Shown: positions 6,516-13,426 of the stretch, piece after piece
Layout of the letters: the number at the start of each line of letters is the position of its first letter
How positions within the stretch are numbered: the stretch's first letter is position 1
NCBI GenBank assembly: GCA_938039345.1
Contig: CALHVB010000147.1
Span: forward strand, 1 to 13,718
DNA from: an uncultured Sediminicola sp.
Lineage (GTDB): Bacteria; Bacteroidota; Bacteroidia; Flavobacteriales; Flavobacteriaceae
Reading direction: 5' to 3'
DNA: 13,718 bases
Made by a program: the position numbers and the translations under genes
The notes under the pieces: model-generated
What the model was told of the DNA's origin: nothing
Databases searched by the model: none
What the model saw: only the letters and a program-made list of their open reading frames with translations

Positions 6516-7379
6516 ATGAAAAATCAATTGAAAAATGTAGCGGAACAATTATTAGATATAATATTAGGTAAATTTACTGCTGAGCATAAAAAATGGTTAC
6601 AAGAAAAAGTAGCATTAATTATAGAAAATAAATCTACTAAAGATTTATACCTTACCTATAGTTTATTAGCATCTAAAGTTAAAGAAAAAGAAGCTTCAGA
6701 ATTGTTAGATGCGGTATCTGATGTACAAAAGTATTTAAGAGAAAAAGATGCTACGTTACTAGAAATAGCGAGAATATATCTATTGGTAGCTGTTTTAGAG
6801 GCTGACGATAGTTTTTTTGAACCCAAAGTGGCTAATATTATTCAGGTAGCAGATAAAGCGGAGCTAGAAACATTTTTAAAATTTTTAGTTTTATTACCAA
6901 ATCCAGAAAATTATAAGAGTACAGCTGTAGATGCACTACGTACCAATATCGTTTCGGTTTTTGATGCGATAACATTAAAAAATCCATATCCAGGATTATA
7001 TTTTAGTGATGAGGAATGGAATCAGATGTATTTGAAAGCTGCCTTTTTAGAACGAGATTTAAGTAAAATAAACGATGTAGCTATTAAAGCAAATAAAGAA
7101 TTAGCAAGAATTATATCTGATTATGCGCATGAACGTTGGGCAGCAGGAAGAAATGTAGATCCTTATTTTTGGAGACCAGTTACTAAGTTTTTAGATCAAG
7201 GCCTGTTAAAAGATATGAGTAGGTTATTTAATAACGAAAGTGTTTTAGTTAAAAAATCGGCATCACTTTGTTGTTTTTATTCTGATAATAAAGAGGCAAA
7301 AGAATTATTAAGTAATTACCCCAAATTATTACAATTAATAAAAAATAAAGAATTGAGTTGGGAAACTCTAAAAGAATAG
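6516..7379 (+). CDS. eboA: EboA family protein, first gene of the ebo cluster
   Basis: This 287-residue predicted soluble, mostly helical protein has no signal peptide or membrane segment. It is recognised by the EboA signature region: NPYPGLYFSDEEWNQM (156-171), YAHERWAAGR (203-212) and the FWRPV that follows (218-222). A SASLCCFYS-type helix (248-256) comes after these. The N-terminal 150 residues are poorly conserved amphipathic helices. No catalytic motif is evident, and the family has no established biochemical activity. In cyanobacteria the ebo genes as a group are linked to export of a scytonemin precursor. The stop codon is 2 bases from the eboB start, so it heads a tightly packed operon. 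Identification is by the conserved block together with the exact gene order downstream. A scaffold or adaptor role is possible but unproven. Confidence 0.9.
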   Translation: MKNQLKNVAEQLLDIILGKFTAEHKKWLQEKVALIIENKSTKDLYLTYSLLASKVKEKEASELLDAVSDVQKYLREKDATLLEIARIYLLVAVLEADDSFFEPKVANIIQVADKAELETFLKFLVLLPNPENYKSTAVDALRTNIVSVFDAITLKNPYPGLYFSDEEWNQMYLKAAFLERDLSKINDVAIKANKELARIISDYAHERWAAGRNVDPYFWRPVTKFLDQGLLKDMSRLFNNESVLVKKSASLCCFYSDNKEAKELLSNYPKLLQLIKNKELSWETLKE

Positions 7380-7381
7380 AT

Positions 7382-8287
7382 ATGGAAGAAAAAATGATGT
7401 TTATAGACCCTCATGTACACATGACGTCTAGAACTACCGATGATTATGAGGCAATGGCAGCTGCCGGAGTTGTTGCATTAATAGAGCCTTCTTTTTGGTT
7501 AGGGCAACCAAGAACGCAAGTAGGTTCTTTTCAGGATTATTACAGTAGTTTAGTTGGTTGGGAACCATTTAGAGCAAGTCAGTTTGGAATAAAACACTAT
7601 TGCACAATAGGTTTAAATTCTAAAGAAGCAAATAACGAAGCATTAGCAGAGCAAGTAATAGAATTATTGCCTTTGTACCTGCATAAAGAAAATGTAGTTG
7701 CTATTGGTGAAATAGGTTATGATGATCAAACAGCCGCAGAAGATAAATATTTTAGACTTCAGCTAGAGATGGCTAAGGAGTTAGATATGGTTGTACAAGT
7801 ACATACACCGCACAGAGATAAAAAAGCAGGAACTATTAAGAGTATGGAAGTGTGCTTAGAACATGGCTTAGATCCTGCAAATGTTATAATAGATCACAAC
7901 AACGAAGAAACGGTAAAAGAGGTCTTAGATAGAGGTTTTATTGCGGCGTTTACTATTTACCCTAAAACAAAAATGGGTAATGAACGTATGGTAGAAGTGG
8001 TTAAACAATATGGTAGTACTAATATTATTGTAGATAGCTCTGCCGATTGGGGAGTTAGTGATCCATTAGCAGTGCCAAAAACAGCAGCTTTAATGTTACA
8101 ACGTGGTATAGCTAAGGAGCATGTAGTAAAAACATGTTATCAAAATGCTTTAGACGTTTTTGGTAAAAATGGAAAAATGAAAGAATCCGATTGGTTAAAT
8201 GCTAAGGGAATAAACCAGACCGATTTATTTAATGATAACAGTGTCTTAAGAGGGCAAAAACCTAAAATAGATACAGACGTAATATAA
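7382..8287 (+). CDS. eboB: EboB, TatD-like metal-dependent hydrolase of the ebo cluster
   Basis: This TIM-barrel amidohydrolase-superfamily protein of 301 residues resembles TatD-type metallohydrolases. Likely metal ligands are H11 and H13 (DPHVHM), E110 (GEIGYD), H141 (VQVHTPH), H172 (DHNNE) and D218 or D222 (VDSSADWG), so the metal site looks intact. An in-frame TTG at 7358 inside eboA would add eight residues. I place the start at the ATG at 7382 because the metal motif then begins at residue 9, as expected, and the eboA/eboB overlap disappears. About 40 residues after the barrel (beyond 260) form a tail not seen in short TatD nucleases. The stop abuts the ATG of eboC with no spacer. The substrate is unknown: a small ester, amide or phosphate linkage in the ebo metabolite is a reasonable guess, and DNase activity as in TatD is less likely in this setting. 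Confidence 0.92.
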   Translation: MEEKMMFIDPHVHMTSRTTDDYEAMAAAGVVALIEPSFWLGQPRTQVGSFQDYYSSLVGWEPFRASQFGIKHYCTIGLNSKEANNEALAEQVIELLPLYLHKENVVAIGEIGYDDQTAAEDKYFRLQLEMAKELDMVVQVHTPHRDKKAGTIKSMEVCLEHGLDPANVIIDHNNEETVKEVLDRGFIAAFTIYPKTKMGNERMVEVVKQYGSTNIIVDSSADWGVSDPLAVPKTAALMLQRGIAKEHVVKTCYQNALDVFGKNGKMKESDWLNAKGINQTDLFNDNSVLRGQKPKIDTDVI

Positions 8288-9166
8288 ATGAGTATAGTTT
8301 CTAACGGGTATTTACGATTAATGCGTCCTGCTAATTTGCCAACAGCAATGGCAGATATTTTTGCAGGTATAGGTATAGTCGGTATTGTTTTAGAATCTTC
8401 GTGGATTACCAATACATTTTTAGTACTATCATCAGTTTTTTTATACGCCGGAGGTGTAGTTTTAAATGATGTATTTGATTATAAGTTAGACCAATTAGAA
8501 CGTCCAGAAAGACCTATTCCTAGTGGGATAGTTTCGTTAAAATCTGCTGCTTTTTTTGGGGCAATTTTAATGTTTATTGGAATAAGCTTTGCTTTTTTTG
8601 TAAGTACCCTATCGGGTAATATTGCAATGATATTATCTGGAGCAATTATACTATACGATGCTATTTTAAAAAAAATAGCTTTTTTAGGACCATTAAATAT
8701 GGGAATCTGTAGAGGACTAAATTTATTATTAGGAACAACTGCTGCAGGAATGTTAATAGATATAAAGTACGCCATTATTCCGGTAGTTTACATTTTTGCA
8801 ATTACATTAATTAGTAGGGGAGAAGTGCACGGAAATAATAAAAATAATATTGTACTTGCAGGTTTGTTTTATGTAAGTGTAGTAGTATTAGTGTTGAAAT
8901 TTCAATTTGAAAGAATAGCCGTAATACCATTTCAAAGTATTCCTTTTTTATTGTTGTTCTTGTTTTTAATACTTAAGCCATTACGGAAAGCATATATTAA
9001 TAATACACCAAAAAATATTAAAAAAGCAGTTATTTCAGGAGTACTATCTATTGTAGTTTTAGATGCTGCTTTAGCTGCTGGTTTTAGTTATTGGTGGTAT
9101 GGTTTATTAGTTTTACTTTTATTACCCCTGTCTATGTATTTATCTAAATTATTTGCTGTTACCTAA
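8288..9166 (+). CDS. eboC: EboC, UbiA-like integral membrane protein of the ebo cluster
   Basis: This 292-residue membrane protein has about nine hydrophobic segments. It belongs to the UbiA superfamily, whose members transfer prenyl groups from prenyl diphosphates to aromatic or sugar acceptors. The first Asp-rich motif is complete: NDVFDYKLD (60-68), followed by RPERPIPSG (72-80). YDAILKK (123-129) fits the conserved tyrosine/lysine position. The second Asp-rich motif, normally DxxxD, is replaced by SRGEVHG (176-182), with only one acidic residue. As I recall the family, this form is shared by other EboC proteins. Loss of one Mg-diphosphate-binding acidic pair raises the question whether it is a prenyltransferase at all or a lipid or metabolite carrier. 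It directly follows eboB with no gap, and eboD starts 13 bases after it. Confidence 0.93.
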   Translation: MSIVSNGYLRLMRPANLPTAMADIFAGIGIVGIVLESSWITNTFLVLSSVFLYAGGVVLNDVFDYKLDQLERPERPIPSGIVSLKSAAFFGAILMFIGISFAFFVSTLSGNIAMILSGAIILYDAILKKIAFLGPLNMGICRGLNLLLGTTAAGMLIDIKYAIIPVVYIFAITLISRGEVHGNNKNNIVLAGLFYVSVVVLVLKFQFERIAVIPFQSIPFLLLFLFLILKPLRKAYINNTPKNIKKAVISGVLSIVVLDAALAAGFSYWWYGLLVLLLLPLSMYLSKLFAVT

Positions 9167-9179
9167 AAATATTTTTTAA

Positions 9180-10331
9180 ATGGAATTAATGCCTACTATA
9201 GCGCAATCTTTTAAAATAAATTACGAATACAAACTGTATTTTACAAAACAATTGTTTGCTATAAATAACAGTTTGTTTAAAGATGTAGTACATCAATATA
9301 AAAATAACGAACCTATAAAAGTATTATTTGTAATAGATAGTGGTGTTGCAGAAGCTCACCCTAATTTATCTAATGCGATTAAAAATTATAGTGAAGCCCA
9401 TAAAGAGACCCTTAATTATACAGAGCAAATAGTTATTGCAGGAGGAGAAGCTTGCAAAAATGATGAAGCTAATGTCACTAAAATTTTAGAAGCAATAAAT
9501 ACTAATGCTATTTGTAGGCATTCTTTTGTGGTTGCTATTGGTGGTGGTGCTATTGTAGATATGGTAGGTTATGCAGCAACTATAGCGCATAGAGGAGTAA
9601 AACTTATTCGTATTCCTACCACAGTATTATCGCAGAATGATGCTGCTGTAGGAGTGAAAAACAGTGTTAATATTTTTGGGAAGAAAAATTTCTTAGGAAC
9701 TTTTTCTACTCCTTATGCAATTATTAACGATAGCGATTTTTTAAAAACATTAGAGCAGCGCGATTGGATTTCGGGTATAGCTGAAGCCATAAAAGTAGCA
9801 CTTATAAAAGATGCTGATTTTTTTAGATATATAAAAGAGAATGCTAAAAGCTTACGAAATAGGGAAGAAGACCCTATGCAATATCTAATTTACAAATGTG
9901 CAGAGATGCATATGCAGCATATAGCACAAGGCGGTGATCCTTTTGAAAGTGGTTCTTCCAGACCTTTAGATTTTGGGCATTGGGCAGCACATAAATTGGA
10001 GTATATGACCAATTATAGCCTGCGTCATGGAGAAGCTGTAGCTATTGGTATGGCATTAGATGTTACCTATGCACATTTAATAGGTTTAATAGATAAAGAT
10101 ACTTTAAGAAGTATCATTGAAGTATTAAAAGCAATAGGATTTACAATTGCTATTCCCTTTAAGGATGATGAAAAAACAGAAGAGTTACTAAGAGGCATAG
10201 AAGAGTTTAGAGAGCATTTAGGAGGAGAGTTAACCATAACATTAATATCTGAAATAGGAGTAAAGCACGATGTGCATACTATAGATTATGATAAAATGAG
10301 GGCGGCAATAACTCTATTAAATATATTATAA
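9180..10331 (+). CDS. eboD: EboD, 3-dehydroquinate synthase-like sugar phosphate cyclase
   Basis: This 383-residue NAD- and metal-dependent enzyme has the dehydroquinate synthase fold. The NAD-binding GGGAIVD (121-127), HRGVKLIRIPTTVLSQND (137-154), VGVKNSVN (157-164), EAIKVALI (202-209) and HGEAVAIGM (283-291) are clear. Likely metal ligands are E202, H267 and H283. In place of AroB's LNLGHTFGHA block it has RPLDFGHWAAHKLE (261-274), preceded by GGDPFESGSS (251-260). It also has VGVK instead of VGGK. It is therefore probably not the housekeeping AroB but a separate branch of sugar phosphate cyclases, which use DAHP or sedoheptulose 7-phosphate to make cyclitol-like products. Which substrate applies cannot be told from the sequence. 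Its stop is one base before eboE. Confidence 0.92.
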   Translation: MELMPTIAQSFKINYEYKLYFTKQLFAINNSLFKDVVHQYKNNEPIKVLFVIDSGVAEAHPNLSNAIKNYSEAHKETLNYTEQIVIAGGEACKNDEANVTKILEAINTNAICRHSFVVAIGGGAIVDMVGYAATIAHRGVKLIRIPTTVLSQNDAAVGVKNSVNIFGKKNFLGTFSTPYAIINDSDFLKTLEQRDWISGIAEAIKVALIKDADFFRYIKENAKSLRNREEDPMQYLIYKCAEMHMQHIAQGGDPFESGSSRPLDFGHWAAHKLEYMTNYSLRHGEAVAIGMALDVTYAHLIGLIDKDTLRSIIEVLKAIGFTIAIPFKDDEKTEELLRGIEEFREHLGGELTITLISEIGVKHDVHTIDYDKMRAAITLLNIL

Positions 10332-10332
10332 T

Positions 10333-11526
10333 ATGCTTGTAAAAAACAAACACCATGTAAGTTATTGCACCAATATACATGCTGGTGGAGATTGGCAAGA
10401 AACTATAGAGTCTTTAAAAGAATACGTTCCAAAAATTAAATCAGAAGTAGCTGGTGAAGACTTATTTGGATTAGGTTTACGATTATCTAATATTGCTAGT
10501 GAAGAATTAAATAGAGGAGATAATCTTACTGAATTTAAAAAATGGTTAGACCAAAACGGAATTTATGTATTTACCATGAATGGATTTCCCTATGGTAACT
10601 TCCATAATGAGGTAGTAAAAGACCAAGTACATGCACCAGATTGGACAACAGAAGAGAGAGTAGTTTATACCAAACGTTTATTTGATCAATTAGCATATTT
10701 AATTCCAGACGGAATGGAAGGTGGTATATCTACATCACCCATTAGTTATAAATATTGGCATGGTTCTATGGCAGCCATAAATGATGCTTTTAAAAAAGGA
10801 GCAGCAAATTTATCAGAAATAATTTTGCACTTATATGCCTTAGAAAATAAGACAGGTAAATATTTACATTTAGATATTGAGCCAGAGCCAGACGGACTTA
10901 TAGAAAATAGTGAAGAAGTAATATTTTTCTTCACGTATTTTTTAAAGCCTGTAGCAATAGGAATTTTGCAAAAAGAGCTAAATATAGATAAAGCTAAAGC
11001 CGAGCAATTAGTACTCAGATATATTACTGTGTGTTACGATGTTTGTCATTTTTCTTTAGCTTACGAAGAGCCAGTAGATACTTTAAGCTTATTTAAAAAA
11101 GAAGGAATTAAAGTAGGAAAAATACAAGTAAGTTCAACACTTAAAATTATTTTTAATGATGAAAATAAATCAGAAATATGGGATTCATTAGCCTTGTTTA
11201 ACGAGCCAACTTATTTACATCAAGTAACCGAAAAAATTGGGGATACAGTAAAAACTTATAATGATTTACCAGCGGTATTAGAAGAACGAGGTAATTATAA
11301 AGAATTACGAGCACATTTTCATGTGCCTATTTTTGTAGAAAAATTTAATCAATTATTTTCTACTCAAGACCAAATTTTAAAGGTTATAGCTTATATAAAA
11401 GAAAATGAAGTTTCTAAACATTTAGAGATAGAAACTTATACCTGGGATGTTTTACCAGCTACCTTAAAAACAGATTTGTTACAAGGTATTGTTAGAGAAA
11501 TTCAGTGGTTAAAAAATAGATTGTAA
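10333..11526 (+). CDS. eboE: EboE, xylose-isomerase-like TIM-barrel protein of the ebo cluster (metabolite traffic protein)
   Basis: This 397-residue predicted cytosolic TIM barrel of the sugar-isomerase / AP-endonuclease-2-like superfamily has no signal peptide. Candidate metal and substrate residues sit at strand ends: E183 and E185 (DIEPEPD, 181-187), D236 and H239 (YDVCHF, 235-240), Q265 (KIQVSS), H330 (AHFHVP), and E365 and E367 (LEIETYTW, 364-371). Other conserved blocks are NIHAGGDW (14-21), NGFPYGNFH (83-91) and GGISTSPISYKYW (130-142). The acidic and histidine residues suggest a functional divalent metal site, so an isomerase or epimerase acting on the EboD product is plausible. The literature name reflects genetics in cyanobacteria and not a measured reaction. 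The gene starts one base after eboD, and eboF begins 4 bases after its stop. Confidence 0.93.
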   Translation: MLVKNKHHVSYCTNIHAGGDWQETIESLKEYVPKIKSEVAGEDLFGLGLRLSNIASEELNRGDNLTEFKKWLDQNGIYVFTMNGFPYGNFHNEVVKDQVHAPDWTTEERVVYTKRLFDQLAYLIPDGMEGGISTSPISYKYWHGSMAAINDAFKKGAANLSEIILHLYALENKTGKYLHLDIEPEPDGLIENSEEVIFFFTYFLKPVAIGILQKELNIDKAKAEQLVLRYITVCYDVCHFSLAYEEPVDTLSLFKKEGIKVGKIQVSSTLKIIFNDENKSEIWDSLALFNEPTYLHQVTEKIGDTVKTYNDLPAVLEERGNYKELRAHFHVPIFVEKFNQLFSTQDQILKVIAYIKENEVSKHLEIETYTWDVLPATLKTDLLQGIVREIQWLKNRL

Positions 11527-11530
11527 ACGC

Positions 11531-12904
11531 ATGCAGAAAACGGTAGTTATAAACGTAGTGGGCTTAACACAACGGTTAATAGGTGAGCATACGCCATTTA
11601 TAAAATCGTTTTTAGAAAAAGGAAAAGCTGCCACTATAGCATCAGTATTACCAGCGGTAACTTGCAGTGCACAATCTACTTATCTAACAGGTAAGCATCC
11701 TTCTGAGCATGGTATTGTGGGGAATGGGTGGTATTTTAAAGAGGAATGTGAAGTAAAGTTTTGGCGTCAATCCAATAAACTAGTACAAGCAGAAAAATTA
11801 TGGGATAAATTAAAGAAGAAGAACCCTAACTTTACATGTGCTAATCTTTTTTGGTGGTATAATATGTATAGTACAACGGATTATAGTGTAACTCCAAGGC
11901 CTAATTATTTAGCAGACGGCAGAAAAATACCAGATATATATTCGCATCCGGCTGAGTTACGAGATACCTTGCAAAGTAATTTAGGAACTTTTCCATTATT
12001 TAACTTTTGGGGCCCTAAAACCTCTATAAAATCTAGTCAATGGATTGCAGATGCAGCTATAGAAACAGATAAACAGCACAACCCAACTTTAAATTTAATT
12101 TACTTACCACATTTAGATTATAACTTACAACGATACGGACTTAATTTTGATATTATAGCCAAAGATTTACAAGAAATAGATACCGTGGTAAAGCAATTGG
12201 TAGGCTATTATGAATCTCAAGACGCAAATATTATTTTACTTTCTGAATATGGAATTACTAATGTAAATAATCCCATTCATTTAAACAGAATTTTAAGAAA
12301 AGAAGGATATATAAATATTAGAACGGAAAGAGGTTTAGAATTACTAGATGCTGGGGCAAGTAAGGCTTTTGCGGTCGCAGATCATCAGCTTGCTCATATT
12401 TATTTAAATGACAAAGCACTTAAATCGGAAGTAAAGAAATTATTACAAAGTGTAGAAGGAGTAGAAAAGGTATTGAGCGATAATGAAATAGTAGATGCTA
12501 AGCTAAATCATGACCGCTGTGGAGATTTGGTAGTAATAGCAGATGCAAATTCTTGGTTTACCTACTATTTTTGGTTAGATGATAAAAAAGCGCCAGATTA
12601 TGCACGTATGGTAGATATACATAAAAAACCAGGCTATGATCCGGTAGAAATGCTTACTAATCCTAAAGATAAACTAGTGCTTTTAAAAGTAGCTTGGAAG
12701 CTATTAAAAAAGAAGTTAGGCTTTAGAACCGTTTTAGATATTATACCTATTGATGCTAATCTTATTAAAGGTTCTCATGGTAGAATACCAGAAGATAAAG
12801 CAGACTACCCTATTTTTATTACTAATAATAAAGAAAAAATAGAAAAGGAAAATATAGAGCCTACAGAGGTTTGCGCTATTTTAGAACAACATATATTAAA
12901 TTAA
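11531..12904 (+). CDS. eboF: EboF, alkaline-phosphatase/phosphodiesterase-fold protein with altered metal site
   Basis: This 457-residue protein belongs to the type I phosphodiesterase / nucleotide pyrophosphatase branch of the alkaline phosphatase superfamily. It has no signal peptide, so it is probably cytosolic. The nucleophile region PAVTCSAQSTYLTGKHPSEH (41-60) is typical, with T44 as the likely nucleophile, and GSHGRIPED (414-422) carries the conserved late histidine H416. Other expected zinc ligands differ: the first aspartate is N8 (INVVGL), the usual DxxxH is D196-Q200 (HLDYNLQ), and the usual SDHG is SEYG (238-241). A nearby ADHQLAH (283-289) could offer replacement histidines. Activity may be altered or lost. 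DGRKIPDIYSHP (129-140) is another distinctive block. It is the last canonical ebo gene, and the TMEM220 gene begins 6 bases later. Confidence 0.9.
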   Translation: MQKTVVINVVGLTQRLIGEHTPFIKSFLEKGKAATIASVLPAVTCSAQSTYLTGKHPSEHGIVGNGWYFKEECEVKFWRQSNKLVQAEKLWDKLKKKNPNFTCANLFWWYNMYSTTDYSVTPRPNYLADGRKIPDIYSHPAELRDTLQSNLGTFPLFNFWGPKTSIKSSQWIADAAIETDKQHNPTLNLIYLPHLDYNLQRYGLNFDIIAKDLQEIDTVVKQLVGYYESQDANIILLSEYGITNVNNPIHLNRILRKEGYINIRTERGLELLDAGASKAFAVADHQLAHIYLNDKALKSEVKKLLQSVEGVEKVLSDNEIVDAKLNHDRCGDLVVIADANSWFTYYFWLDDKKAPDYARMVDIHKKPGYDPVEMLTNPKDKLVLLKVAWKLLKKKLGFRTVLDIIPIDANLIKGSHGRIPEDKADYPIFITNNKEKIEKENIEPTEVCAILEQHILN

Positions 12905-12910
12905 TATTGT

Positions 12911-13273
12911 ATGAAAATTGTATTTAAAATTATTGGTTTTTTGTTTGCAGCACTGTTTTTACTTTCAGCAGTTTTGCAGTATAATGATCCAGATTCTTTC
13001 ATCTGGATACTAATATGGGGAGCCGCAGCAGTTTTGTCTGTATTATTTACGCTGTCTAAAGTTTCGCCTAAAGTTTTATTAGTAGCAGCAATAGTATCTT
13101 TTATTGGCTTTATATACCTGTATCCACCAGAATTTCAAGGTTTCGATTTGGATGATGGAGATATAAAAAATGTAGAGTTGGGTAGAGAAGCCTTTGGCTT
13201 ATTAATAATTTCTATTATGATGTTTTTATATACTTTTAGAATACAGTATGTTAGGAAGAACACAAAAGTGTAA
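12911..13273 (+). CDS. TMEM220-family small membrane protein at the end of the ebo operon
   Basis: This 120-residue protein has four hydrophobic segments at about 4-22, 30-49, 54-71 and 94-110. QYNDPD (23-28), just after helix 1, and ELGREAFGLL (89-98), before the last helix, are the recognisable features of transmembrane 220 family proteins. The acidic loop FDLDDGDIKNVE (78-89) lies between helices 3 and 4. No enzymatic activity is established for the family. It starts 6 bases after eboF on the same strand with no terminator between, so it is very likely co-transcribed with the ebo genes and may be a membrane partner of the pathway. A chance hitch-hiker in the operon is the alternative. A 153-base spacer follows. 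Confidence 0.85.
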   Translation: MKIVFKIIGFLFAALFLLSAVLQYNDPDSFIWILIWGAAAVLSVLFTLSKVSPKVLLVAAIVSFIGFIYLYPPEFQGFDLDDGDIKNVELGREAFGLLIISIMMFLYTFRIQYVRKNTKV

Positions 13274-13301
13274 TAAGCAAATCGTTTGAGTAGGTTTAGT
13301 A

Positions 13302-13414
13302 TTGGTAGTAAGTGAACAAAACACACTATTTGTTGAACAGTAATTACTTACAAAAAGATTGTCTTTTGTCTACTTTGGTAGGTAATAGGACATTGATTTA
13401 TAACCGATTACTTA
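13302..13414. repeat. Degenerate direct repeats in the spacer after the TMEM220 gene
   Basis: TTGGTAG occurs at 13302-13308 and 13375-13381, each followed within a base or so by TAA. ATTACTTA occurs at 13343-13350 and 13407-13414, each followed by an A-rich AAAAGA stretch. The order is preserved but the distances differ (73 versus 64 bases). This suggests an old, eroded tandem duplication, or chance. The spacer (13274-13426) shows no tRNA, no strong terminator and no convincing TAnnTTTG promoter. Confidence 0.25.
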
Positions 13415-13426
13415 AAAAGAACAAAT

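Noticed and set aside
7358..7381. N-terminal extension of eboB from the TTG at 7358
   Set aside because: It would overlap the end of eboA, and it places the DPHVH metal motif too far from the N-terminus. The ATG at 7382 follows the eboA stop by 2 bases and fits better.
8140..8412. 90-codon minus-strand frame across the eboB/eboC junction
   Set aside because: It is antisense to two clearly coding genes with strong motifs. Its amino-acid composition looks like a reverse-complement shadow.
13350..13369. ACAAAAAG/CTTTTGT hairpin as a terminator of the ebo-TMEM220 operon
   Set aside because: The stem is 7 bp with a bulge, AT-rich, and lacks a following T-run. It is too weak to call.
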